Shown here: positions 8,497 to 15,098 of the stretch, one piece after another | How positions within the stretch are numbered: position 1 is the stretch's first letter | Layout of the letters: each line of letters opens with the position of its first letter | NCBI GenBank assembly: GCA_027064095.1 | Contig: JAMOQI010000076.1 | Coordinates: forward strand, 1 to 32,383 | Length of the DNA: 32,383 bases | Source: Bacteroidales bacterium | Lineage (GTDB): Bacteria; Bacteroidota; Bacteroidia; Bacteroidales; UBA1556 | Direction: 5' to 3' | Program-made: the position numbers and the translations under genes | The notes under the pieces: generated by a model | Database searches by the model: none | What the model saw: the letters and a program-made list of their open reading frames with translations, nothing else | Told to the model about the DNA's origin: nothing

Positions 8497-10497
8497 ATGC
8501 GCGATAAAAAAGAATTACTTAAACAAATAATGATTTTGTTGGCAAAAAACGAAACAGAACAAGCCGACAAATTAGTTCAAGTATTTATGGATTATATCCC
8601 CGAAATATCACCTGAAGAAGTTACAGAAGTAGCTCAGCAATTGGAAGATGAAAAAGTGTTTGCTGATGCAAAACAACATTTGGAAATTGAAAAGAGAATA
8701 TATGAAATTATAAAAGAAAAAATTCCATCAAAAGACCTTTCAACTTTTGGCGAAGGACACCCTATTAATACTTTTATGGAAGAAAACGAACACATAAAAG
8801 TCCTTTGCGACAGAACCGAAAAACTGCTGAATACAGAAAACAGCTTTACGGACTTATATTCCGACTGGGTGCTTGTTGCTAAACAATTTGCAAACTTTGA
8901 AGTTCATTATTTGCGAAAAGAAAACCAACTATTTCCTTTTCTTGAAAAACGCGGGTTTAATCACCCAAGTTCCATAATGTGGAGTTTGCACGATGAAATT
9001 CGTAGTTTAGCAAAAGGATTTTTGTCCTCAGTAAATCAAAAAGATGAAAAAACTGCTAAAACAATATTACCGGCTTTAATCAACGAAGCCAAAGAAATGA
9101 TTGTTAAAGAAGAAAAAGTTTTATTTCCTACTGCTGCAAGATTATTAACAAATGACGATTGGAAAAAATTACGGGCAGGCGAAGACGAAATTGGTTGGAT
9201 AATTCCAGAACCACCAAAAGTTTGGGATGTAAAAATAAGTATGGATAAATATTTAAAATCCGACCCCAAACGAATTTCTACTATTTTAAATATCGTAAAC
9301 GAATTTTTTGCAGGCAAACCCCTTTCCGAACTTCAAAAAGAATTTGAAAGCGAACTTGACGGAACAATAACACCTACCGAATTTGCACTTGCAGAGCAAA
9401 AAATGGAAGATATGGGTGTTAACAATTCTGAATTTGAAGCAAAAATTGACGAATTATTAAAAATCTTCAAAAAATCCTTAGAAAAAGTAAGTATTGATAA
9501 TCTTGATGAAGGACACCCCTTAGATACTTTTATTAAAGAAAATAATGCAATAAAAGAACTCTTGACAGAATTAAGAGAAGCTGATAAAAAAATAGATTTA
9601 AATAATGTTGATCACGATTATTGGGTAAAAGTTTACGATAAATTGGCACAAATAAATACCCATTATGTTCGCAAAGAAAATCAACTTTTCCCATATCTCG
9701 AAACCAAAGGTTTTGACAAACCTTCTACTGTAATGTGGGCTTTACACGATGATGTACGTAAGTTAATTAAAAATTATCGCAATTTACTTGACGAAAAAAA
9801 CTACGAAGAATTATTTGGCACACAAAAAATGTTGTTTAATGCTATTGAAGATATGATTTTCAAAGAAGAAAAAATTCTTTGGCCTGCAAGTCTCGAAATG
9901 TTGAATAACCAAGAGTGGGCAGAAATTCGTCAAGGAGAAGACGAAGTAGGTTATTGCTTAATAGACACCCCTCCAATGTGGAATCCTAATTGGCAACACC
10001 CATCAAAGATTGAGACTAAAACAGTTCAGACACCGGAAAATACAGAACCCGCCCCATTTACCGGCAGTGGAAAAGCAAGTTCACAATTTGGAGCCATAAA
10101 CCTTGATGTCGGAGCAATTACACCGGAGCAAATCAACTTAATATTTAAACATATGCCTTTTGATGTTACTTATGTCGATGAAAATGACGAAGTAAGATAT
10201 TACAACAAAGGTGAGGACCGTGTTTTTCCACGTAGTGCAGGTATTATTGGACGACAAGTAAAATATTGCCACCCTCCCAAAAGCGTTCATATTGTAGAAA
10301 AAATTGTTGATGCCTTTAAAAAAGGAGAACGCAACGAAGCTAATTTTTGGATAAATTTCAAAGATAAATTTGTTTATATTCAATATTTTGCTGTGCGTGA
10401 TAACAATGGAAATTATAAAGGTGTATTAGAAATAACTTACGATGCAAAAACAGTAAGAAGTCTTGAAGGAGAACAACGCTTATTAGATTGGGAATAA
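8497..10497 (+). CDS. Tandem hemerythrin-domain protein with DUF438 and PAS domains
   Basis: A 666-residue cytoplasmic protein. Residues 1-80 are helical and DUF438-like. Hemerythrin-like domain 1 (about 86-235) has GEGHP, HYLRKENQLFPFLE, WSLHDEIR and KEEKVLFP. A second DUF438-like helical linker follows (about 250-325). Hemerythrin-like domain 2 (about 337-490) has DEGHP, HYVRKENQLFPYLE, WALHDDVR and KEEKILWP. The C-terminal PAS domain (about 530-660) contains RVFPRSAGIIGR and CHPPKSVH. The His/Glu set that binds a di-iron site in HHE proteins is kept in both copies. Usual relatives have one DUF438-HHE-PAS unit, so this is an internal duplication. A role in O2, NO or redox sensing or iron-sulfur repair is inferred. 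No output domain is present. Confidence 0.88.
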   Translation: MRDKKELLKQIMILLAKNETEQADKLVQVFMDYIPEISPEEVTEVAQQLEDEKVFADAKQHLEIEKRIYEIIKEKIPSKDLSTFGEGHPINTFMEENEHIKVLCDRTEKLLNTENSFTDLYSDWVLVAKQFANFEVHYLRKENQLFPFLEKRGFNHPSSIMWSLHDEIRSLAKGFLSSVNQKDEKTAKTILPALINEAKEMIVKEEKVLFPTAARLLTNDDWKKLRAGEDEIGWIIPEPPKVWDVKISMDKYLKSDPKRISTILNIVNEFFAGKPLSELQKEFESELDGTITPTEFALAEQKMEDMGVNNSEFEAKIDELLKIFKKSLEKVSIDNLDEGHPLDTFIKENNAIKELLTELREADKKIDLNNVDHDYWVKVYDKLAQINTHYVRKENQLFPYLETKGFDKPSTVMWALHDDVRKLIKNYRNLLDEKNYEELFGTQKMLFNAIEDMIFKEEKILWPASLEMLNNQEWAEIRQGEDEVGYCLIDTPPMWNPNWQHPSKIETKTVQTPENTEPAPFTGSGKASSQFGAINLDVGAITPEQINLIFKHMPFDVTYVDENDEVRYYNKGEDRVFPRSAGIIGRQVKYCHPPKSVHIVEKIVDAFKKGERNEANFWINFKDKFVYIQYFAVRDNNGNYKGVLEITYDAKTVRSLEGEQRLLDWE

Positions 10498-10777
10498 TTG
10501 TTAAAATCAAAATAAAATTACAATCAACCCGCAAACCGTCTAAAAACCATGCGCTATAAAGCATGTATTAAGCGAAGTAAATTTAATGATGATAACTTAT
10601 ATTCTTAGAAGAACATTCCAAATTTTAGAAATAAATAGCCTAAAAAAACAAGTTGAAAAATCTTGTGTCTATAGTTATTGCAAAATATAAACTTCAAAAA
10701 ACTAAAAATACATTTTCAATAGAATAACATTTGAATTAAAATGTTTTATAACTTAGCAGTTTATTAAACTCATTAAA
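10498..10777. other. Intergenic AT-rich stretch, no gene seen
   Basis: Between the hemerythrin gene and the IS3 remnant I see only a short CATGC/GCATG stem near 10549-10566 and no convincing terminator or coding frame. The segment probably includes decayed insertion-sequence DNA. Confidence 0.4.
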
Positions 10778-10957
10778 ATGAATTTCAGAGTGATTACTCA
10801 GATGTTTATTGAAGTGCAGATGTTTATTGAAGTGCCATCAGACGGGCTAGAATTATACAGAATATCCAAGGAATTTATTGAATACTACAACAATAAAAGG
10901 CCTCACGAATCTCTTGATTATATATCACCTACAAATTATTATAAAATCGCTGCATAA
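10778..10957 (+). pseudogene. IS3-family transposase (OrfB) C-terminal remnant
   Basis: A 59-codon frame whose second half, GLELYRISKEFIEYYNNKRP followed by HESLDYISPTNYY, matches the extreme C-terminus of IS3-family DDE transposases (IxxYIxYYNxxRPHxSLxxxTPxxxY). The catalytic DDE core is gone. The N-terminal part contains a perfect 18-base tandem duplication (10799-10816 and 10817-10834) encoding QMFIEV twice, which is not a transposase feature. The frame is closed by an ATG at 10778, but the length and context mark it as a remnant. Confidence 0.7.
10799..10834. repeat. 18-bp perfect tandem duplication
   Basis: CAGATGTTTATTGAAGTG occurs twice head to tail. It lies at the broken 5' edge of the IS3 remnant, is a multiple of three and keeps the frame open. 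It is probably a slippage or repair scar. Confidence 0.9.
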
Positions 10958-11006
10958 AATTACTATCTTTAATGAACTTAAATTTAACTTAAATATTAAC
11001 AAAAGC

Positions 11007-11030
11007 TGTCCTATTTAGTGGGACCACCTT
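11007..11030 (+). mobile_element. Probable IS3-family right terminal inverted repeat
   Basis: TGTCCTATTTAGTGGGACCA (11007-11026) followed by CCTT resembles the terminal repeats of IS3-group elements (TGxCC...GGGACCAC). It sits 49 bases after the stop of the OrfB remnant, the expected place for the right end. No left end was found, so the element is a 3' stub. Confidence 0.5.
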
Positions 11031-11052
11031 GTGTATTAAAAATTTAAGAATT

Positions 11053-11163
11053 ATGTTATCACAAGTATTACATTTATTATCGTGGCCAGTGTTTATTTAT
11101 ATAAGTTATTTAGCTGTAAGATACTTTTTGAAAAAATTAGAATTACAGTTAAAAAATAATTAA
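11053..11163 (+). CDS. Small membrane protein candidate, 36 residues
   Basis: A short ATG-to-TAA frame with one hydrophobic segment (LLSWPVFIYISYLAVRYF, residues 8-25) followed by a charged C-terminal tail (KKLELQLKNN). This N-out/C-in single-span layout with positive residues after the helix is typical of bacterial small membrane proteins, though AT-rich DNA yields such frames by chance. It begins 23 bases after the IS3 end and is followed by a hairpin at 11189-11214. No family is recognised. Expression evidence would be needed to call it a gene. Confidence 0.4.
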   Translation: MLSQVLHLLSWPVFIYISYLAVRYFLKKLELQLKNN

Positions 11164-11188
11164 AACACCTCATATATTCAACATCAAA

Positions 11189-11214
11189 CTGACGTTATAC
11201 TTAATATAACTCAG
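11189..11214. terminator. Hairpin downstream of the small membrane ORF
   Basis: CTGACGTTATA (11189-11199) pairs with TATAACTCAG (11205-11214) as a 10-bp stem with one bulged base. No T-run follows, so it is a weak terminator candidate or simply a structured element. Confidence 0.35.
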
Positions 11215-11243
11215 AAAATACTCCAATTTTGATTAAGCCTTAA

Positions 11244-11256
11244 TGTCATTTTGACA
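11244..11256. promoter_or_regulatory. Palindromic site TGTCA-TTT-TGACA (copy 1)
   Basis: A perfect 5-bp inverted repeat with a three-base centre, the first of two identical half-site pairs upstream of the Hsp20 gene. It is likely an operator for a dimeric regulator. The regulator is not identifiable from the sequence. Confidence 0.5.
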
Positions 11257-11312
11257 AATTATTTTTTTACTTGTATTTCAGATATTTATTACACTAAAAA
11301 AAATCTATACGC

Positions 11313-11325
11313 TGTCATAATGACA
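11313..11325. promoter_or_regulatory. Palindromic site TGTCA-TAA-TGACA (copy 2)
   Basis: The second copy of the same half-sites, centred 69 bp from copy 1 and 177 bp before the Hsp20 start. Two exact TGTCA-N3-TGACA sites so close together are unlikely by chance. Neither copy matches the CIRCE/HrcA or CtsR heat-shock operators. Confidence 0.5.
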
Positions 11326-11421
11326 ATATAAAATATGTATTTTTACCATTACATATAAATATCATCAAATTGCAAAACATTGAGTATCTGCAATTTTCAC
11401 AACTGCTATCCTATTGGTAAA

Positions 11422-11429
11422 TAATTTTG
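11422..11429 (+). promoter_or_regulatory. Candidate Hsp20 -7 promoter box (TAATTTTG)
   Basis: An exact match to TAnnTTTG. It would start transcription near 11436 and give a leader of about 66 bases carrying the Shine-Dalgarno. No clear -33 box is visible. Confidence 0.4.
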
Positions 11430-11490
11430 GTATAAAATTTGAAAATTGCTCAACAAGAATAAAAATACAAAATTGTTTAACCATTAAAAA

Positions 11491-11497
11491 AGGAGGT
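11491..11497 (+). promoter_or_regulatory. Perfect Shine-Dalgarno AGGAGGT before Hsp20 gene
   Basis: AGGAGGT ends four bases before the ATG at 11502. Other genes in the window lack any such site, as is usual in Bacteroidota, where the anti-Shine-Dalgarno of 16S rRNA is sequestered on the ribosome. The site fixes the start codon and suggests special translation control. Confidence 0.85.
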
Positions 11498-11501
11498 AAC
11501 T

Positions 11502-11948
11502 ATGACTCTACTAAGAAGAAGTGATTATTTGCCTGCTTGGGCAAGTTTAGTTAACGATTTTTTCAATAATGATTTGACAGATTGGTCAAACCGTCATTTT
11601 TCAGACACAAATACTACTTTACCAGCTGTAAATATCAAAGAAAACAATGATGCTTTCGTTGTTGAGATGGCAGCTCCCGGTATGAAAAAAGACGATTTCA
11701 AGATCGAACTAAACAATGACTTATTGACTATTTCATCAGAAAAGAAAGATGAAAAAGAAAGCAAAGAAGGCGAAACTTATACTCGTCGCGAATACAGCTA
11801 TCAGTCATTTAGTCGTTCGTTTACTTTGCCAAACACTGCTAACGCAGAAAAAATCTCCGCAAAATACAACGATGGAGTTTTGCTTGTAGAAATTCAAAAG
11901 AAAGAAGAAGCAAAACCAAAACCTGCAAAACAAATTGCAATATCCTAA
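11502..11948 (+). CDS. Small heat shock protein, Hsp20/alpha-crystallin family (copy 1)
   Basis: A 148-residue ATP-independent holdase that binds unfolding proteins. The alpha-crystallin domain spans about residues 42-138: PAVNIKENNDAFVVEMAAPG, then FKIELNNDLLTISSEKK, REYSYQSFSRSFTLP, and AKYNDGVLLVEIQKK. The C-terminal IAI motif (KQIAIS) is the I-x-I anchor used for oligomer assembly. The start is set by a perfect AGGAGGT. Two TGTCA-N3-TGACA palindromes lie upstream, and a second Hsp20 gene follows 302 bases later. The stop TAA is immediately followed by CCCGTGTTATTCATGG. Stress induction is inferred from family and context. Confidence 0.95.
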   Translation: MTLLRRSDYLPAWASLVNDFFNNDLTDWSNRHFSDTNTTLPAVNIKENNDAFVVEMAAPGMKKDDFKIELNNDLLTISSEKKDEKESKEGETYTRREYSYQSFSRSFTLPNTANAEKISAKYNDGVLLVEIQKKEEAKPKPAKQIAIS

Positions 11949-12152
11949 CCCGTGTTATTCATGGTTTTAGCTTTGTGTAAATGCAAAGCGTCAAAACCTG
12001 CTGACATATCTAAATATTTCAAAGGTTTTGCAAAGTAGCATTTGCATAAAAATTAAGCTTTAAATTTGCATTAGAAAATATATTCCGTGCTGAAATGGCT
12101 GCAAAACAGCCATATAAACAAAAAGCAAATATAAAACGATGAATAATATGGG
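11949..12152. repeat. Long-range pairing motif CCCGTGTTATTC / GAATAATATGGG
   Basis: CCCGTGTTATTC (11949-11960), directly after the stop codon of the first Hsp20 gene, can pair along all 12 positions (two G-U) with GAATAATATGGG (12141-12152). Related halves are found after metF (5401) and at 14998-15048. The enclosed stretch shows no coding frame. Confidence 0.35.
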
Positions 12153-12175
12153 ATAATTAAAATGATTTTTCAAGA

Positions 12176-12205
12176 TACATCTGTGGGCTTTTTCCCACAG
12201 ATGTA
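12176..12205. terminator. Strong 12-bp hairpin between the two Hsp20 genes
   Basis: TACATCTGTGGG (12176-12187) pairs perfectly with CCCACAGATGTA (12194-12205) around a CTTTTT loop. The sequence after it, ATCTTAAAATC, lacks a T-run, so it may be a transcript-end stabiliser or leader structure rather than a standard terminator. It ends 45 bases before the second Hsp20 start. Confidence 0.6.
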
Positions 12206-12250
12206 ATCTTAAAATCTAAATTCAATGTCTAACCTAAAATTCGTGCTATT

Positions 12251-12691
12251 ATGAAATTGTTCAAATGGAATATATCAGACATAAAACCAAAGTTTCCTAA
12301 TCTTGCAGAAAATTTCTTTGGCAAAAGAATTACCGACAATATTTCTCATAATGAGGAAGTTGCGACAGTTCCTTCGGTAAATATAGCTGACGAAGATAAA
12401 GCCTTTGAAGTAAACGTAGCTTTGCCGGGATTAGATAAAAAAGATATAGAAATCGAAATTCAAAACGACTGTTTAATTATTTCGTCTGAAAAAAAATACG
12501 AGAAGGAAGAGAAAAACAAGAACTGGATGCGCCGTGAGTACGGTTATGCTTCATTCCAACGAATATTTCAATTACCCGAGAGTGCAGACCAAAATAAGGT
12601 ACAGGCAAAAATGAAAAATGGTGTACTTTCGATTAAAATGGCAAAGAAAAAAGACTTTGTAAATAAAAGAAAACAAATTGCTATTAAATAA
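12251..12691 (+). CDS. Small heat shock protein, Hsp20/alpha-crystallin family (copy 2)
   Basis: A 146-residue paralogue of the upstream Hsp20. The alpha-crystallin domain covers about residues 40-138: PSVNIADEDKAFEVNVALPG, DIEIEIQNDCLIISSEKK, REYGYASFQRIFQLP, and AKMKNGVLSIKMAKK. It has the same C-terminal IAI anchor (KQIAIK). Identity to copy 1 is clear but far from complete, so the duplication is old. The N-terminal arm differs (KLFKWNISDIKPKFPN), which usually tunes oligomer and substrate choice. There is no Shine-Dalgarno here, in contrast to copy 1. A lipoprotein gene follows after only 19 bases and is probably cotranscribed. Confidence 0.94.
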   Translation: MKLFKWNISDIKPKFPNLAENFFGKRITDNISHNEEVATVPSVNIADEDKAFEVNVALPGLDKKDIEIEIQNDCLIISSEKKYEKEEKNKNWMRREYGYASFQRIFQLPESADQNKVQAKMKNGVLSIKMAKKKDFVNKRKQIAIK

Positions 12692-12710
12692 CCACTAAAA
12701 CCATTAGACC

Positions 12711-13178
12711 ATGAAAACAAAGTTGACATCTATGTTCATTGCGGTTTTAATACTTTCTTCTGGTTGCAATGGACAAGAAACAAAAAAGGAAAAGGATAGA
12801 ATGATTAACAATTCTACATTAATTTCAGCTAACAAACCCAAAGAAGATATAAAAGTAAAAAAAGAATACGACAAAAATGGGAATTTAATACGTTACGATT
12901 CTACCTACACTTACTATTACTCTAACATTGATGGAAATAAAAATGTCGCAGATAGCATTTTTAATAATTTCCGTAATATATTTGAGAACAGCTATCCTTT
13001 CTCAGCTAAGCCATATTTTGAGAATCTGTTTTTCGAAGATAGTTTATTACAATACGATTTTTATAAGAAAGATTTCTTTCACGACAGATTTATGCAGAAT
13101 ATGCAACGAATGGATAGCCTATTTTGGGAAATGGATTCTGTTAAAAACAGATATTTTATGCAGCAGTTTAATTTATAA
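12711..13178 (+). CDS. Putative lipoprotein of unknown function
   Basis: A 155-residue protein with a lipoprotein signal: basic start MKTK, a hydrophobic core and the lipobox LSSGC (cysteine 19). The mature part is polar and rich in Asp, Asn, Phe and Tyr, with repeated aromatic/acidic patches such as FHDRFMQNMQRMDSLFWEMD near the C-terminus, which look helical. No family is recognised. It starts 19 bases after the second Hsp20 stop and ends before a strong hairpin at 13192-13242, so it is probably the last gene of the Hsp20 transcript. A periplasmic or outer-membrane stress role is only an inference from position. Confidence 0.75.
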   Translation: MKTKLTSMFIAVLILSSGCNGQETKKEKDRMINNSTLISANKPKEDIKVKKEYDKNGNLIRYDSTYTYYYSNIDGNKNVADSIFNNFRNIFENSYPFSAKPYFENLFFEDSLLQYDFYKKDFFHDRFMQNMQRMDSLFWEMDSVKNRYFMQQFNL

Positions 13179-13191
13179 AAAAAATAATTTT

Positions 13192-13242
13192 AAAATCGGT
13201 GCATTCATTCGATACTATCATATCAAATGAATCACCGATTTT
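13192..13242 (+). terminator. Long hairpin terminator after the lipoprotein gene
   Basis: AAAATCGGTG (13192-13201) pairs with CACCGATTTT (13233-13242). Inside, after one bulged C, ATTCATT pairs with AATGAAT (13226-13232). The stem ends in T residues on the plus strand and A residues on the other, so it could end transcription in the plus direction. Confidence 0.7.
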
Positions 13243-13276
13243 AATTCTAATATTCAATCTTTAAAGTATTAACATT

Positions 13277-13600
13277 ATGATATTTTGGTTAATAATAGGA
13301 ATATTTTTCGTATCAAGATTAATTGCAGGAAACGAACAAAAAACTAATTTTAGGGAATATATTGCAATTCCGGCCATCAACAACATAAGCGGAGCCGAAG
13401 TTTCTCCAATAATGCTATATAACCATGGCTGTTATAATGTTGATATTATATCTACAGATGGTTCCTTAACAGATTATCGCCATCCACAAACTAAAACCAT
13501 AAATCTTAGTCGTGATATATATTATGGGAGAAATATAGTTGCGGCAGCAGTCACCGCTTGTTACATTGCTATGTTATTTGTTTGCTTTACCGCGACATAA
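13277..13600 (+). pseudogene. Truncated YugP-like (Zn_peptidase_2) protein lacking HExxH
   Basis: A 107-residue frame matches the N-terminal half of YugP-type membrane zinc peptidases. It has an N-terminal membrane segment, then NISGAEVSPIML, YNHGCYNVDIIS, GSLTDYRHPQTKTINLS and YYGRNIVAAAVTA. Family members continue AAVGVAAHEVGHAIQH; here the collinear positions read AVTACYIAMLFV, so both histidines and the glutamate are gone without a frameshift, and a stop follows seven codons later. Full-length proteins are about 225 residues. The gene lies 25 bases before dnaJ on the same strand. It may be a decayed pseudogene or a kept, protease-dead membrane protein; the open frame is intact from ATG to stop. 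Confidence 0.7.
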
Positions 13601-13625
13601 TAATAATTAATGATAAACTAAAAAT

Positions 13626-14549
13626 ATGGAATATAGAGATTATTATAAAATATTAGGTGTTAATAGAAAGGCTTCACAAAAAGAAATAAAGAAAGCCTAT
13701 CGGAAGTTAGCCGTTAAATATCATCCCGATAAAAATCAGGGAAACAAAGATGCTGAAGAAAAATTCAAACAAATAAGCGAAGCATACGAGGTCCTTGGCG
13801 ATTCCAATAAACGTAAAAAATACGATACACTTGGTAAAAATTGGAACTCATTCCAGTCAGGACAAACATATTCAGGAGGCAATCCTTTTGAGGACTTCAA
13901 TTTTGGACAAGGATCTAATTATATGGACTTGGAAGATTTTATGAACGGGAGCAATCAATTTTCCGATTTCTTTAATGCTTTTTTTAGCGGTAGCAAAAGA
14001 GCTAAATCTGCCAATTATAGAGATTCGTGGACAAACGTTCAACAAGCTGCTGATTACGAAACAACAATAGAAATTACTCTAGAAGAAGCATATCATGGCA
14101 CTTCAAGAATAATTCAATTGGAAAACGAGAAAATAAGGATAAGAATTAAGCCCGGTATCACTGATAATCAGAATTTACGAATTAAGGGAAAAGGGCAAAA
14201 AGCTTCTAATGGTCAAATAGATGGCGATTTATATGTAAGAATAAAAGTATTGAAGCATTCTAAATTTAAGCGCAAAGAAAACGATTTGTATTTAACACAT
14301 AAAATCAATCTGTTTACTGCCGTTCTTGGTGGCGAAATATTTATAGAAACCATTGACGGCAAAGTAAAACTACCAATTAAAGCAGGAACACAAAATGGAA
14401 AAACCTTTAGATTAAAAAACAAAGGTATGCCTGTTTACAATAGCAAAAATCAATTTGGTAATTTATATGTAAAGATAGAGGTTCAAATACCTGAAAAACT
14501 TACTAATAAACAAAGAAAACACTTTGAAGAACTAAGAACTTTATTTTAA
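13626..14549 (+). CDS. cbpA: DnaJ-family co-chaperone, CbpA type
   Basis: A 307-residue type II J-protein that stimulates DnaK ATPase and delivers substrates. The J domain (about residues 4-70) contains [20 protein letters not shown], the essential KYHPDKN, and the [11 protein letters not shown] helix. A Gly/Phe-rich linker follows (about 75-125). Two C-terminal beta-sandwich domains run to the end, with [12 protein letters not shown] and a terminal [11 protein letters not shown]. There is no CxxCxGxG zinc finger, which separates it from true DnaJ and fits CbpA. It follows the YugP-like fragment and precedes a 117-residue unknown, near two Hsp20 genes. The symbol is by architecture rather than proven orthology. 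Confidence 0.9.
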   Translation: MEYRDYYKILGVNRKASQKEIKKAYRKLAVKYHPDKNQGNKDAEEKFKQISEAYEVLGDSNKRKKYDTLGKNWNSFQSGQTYSGGNPFEDFNFGQGSNYMDLEDFMNGSNQFSDFFNAFFSGSKRAKSANYRDSWTNVQQAADYETTIEITLEEAYHGTSRIIQLENEKIRIRIKPGITDNQNLRIKGKGQKASNGQIDGDLYVRIKVLKHSKFKRKENDLYLTHKINLFTAVLGGEIFIETIDGKVKLPIKAGTQNGKTFRLKNKGMPVYNSKNQFGNLYVKIEVQIPEKLTNKQRKHFEELRTLF

Positions 14550-14574
14550 TAATAACAACTAAAATAATTGAAAA

Positions 14575-14928
14575 ATGAATATTATAAAATATCCTATTCC
14601 GATAAATGAAATAATTAGCCGTTTTAATGATGCTGTTCATGATATTGAGTTGCGTTATAAAACATCCGATCTATATTTGGCAGGGATAGAAACAGAATCC
14701 GACCTCAACGATGCAATATTGAAAACAATTCATACTTTGCGTTTGGCTGATTTGGATACAACTCACTTTATAAAACAAATTTATGTTACAGATATTGAAA
14801 GTGGTAAAACATCTATAGATTGGCGAATGAATAAAATGGCTTTCTTTTTTGTAATTTTAAATGCTGAAAGCCAAAACAACTTAATTTTTCAATGGAAAAA
14901 GAAGATTTTAAACACAATAAAAATCTAA
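14575..14928 (+). CDS. Hypothetical protein downstream of cbpA, 117 residues
   Basis: I do not recognise a family. It is a soluble alpha/beta-looking protein without signal peptide: an N-terminal PIPINEIISRFNDAVHDIE, a central segment LKTIHTLRLADLDTTHFIK, and a hydrophobic strand MAFFFVILNAES near residue 95. It begins 25 bases after the cbpA stop. In many bacteria this place is held by CbpM, a small modulator of CbpA, but the MerR-like CbpM pattern is not seen here. Function in the chaperone group is an inference from position. Confidence 0.65.
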   Translation: MNIIKYPIPINEIISRFNDAVHDIELRYKTSDLYLAGIETESDLNDAILKTIHTLRLADLDTTHFIKQIYVTDIESGKTSIDWRMNKMAFFFVILNAESQNNLIFQWKKKILNTIKI

Positions 14929-14996
14929 AACACACACATCTAAATATAGATTATAATAGCACAGCTCTAATAATAGCAATTCGGCTAAAGAAGATT

Positions 14997-15048
14997 TAAC
15001 CCGTATTAAAGACAAATAATTAAAAGTTGATATTATGAATAATACGAG
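14997..15048. repeat. TAACCCGTATTA / TAATACGAG inverted pair
   Basis: CGTATTA (15002-15008) and TAATACG (15040-15046) form a 7-bp stem. The halves match the motif pair that flanks 11949-12152 (TAACCCG ... GAATAATnYGRGATAA), pointing to a dispersed intergenic element in this genome. Confidence 0.35.
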
Positions 15049-15098
15049 ATAAGCTTTGTTTATTAATTTAAAAATTTCTTTACGAACATATAAAATCT

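Noticed and set aside
10523-10540. ATCAACCCGCAAACC, similar to the beginning of the Flavo-1-like element
   Set aside because: The following GGGATAGAAGCG block and the 3' arm are missing, so it is not a second copy.
7019-11195. An 11-bp direct repeat CAAACTGACGT at 7019-7029 and 11185-11195, bracketing the hemerythrin region
   Set aside because: Tempting as target-site copies, but many 11-base matches are expected by chance in 32 kb and no further similarity extends on both sides.
12928-13230. A 100-residue frame overlapping the lipoprotein gene
   Set aside because: It is a shadow in another frame of a gene with a clear lipoprotein signal, and it runs into the terminator hairpin.
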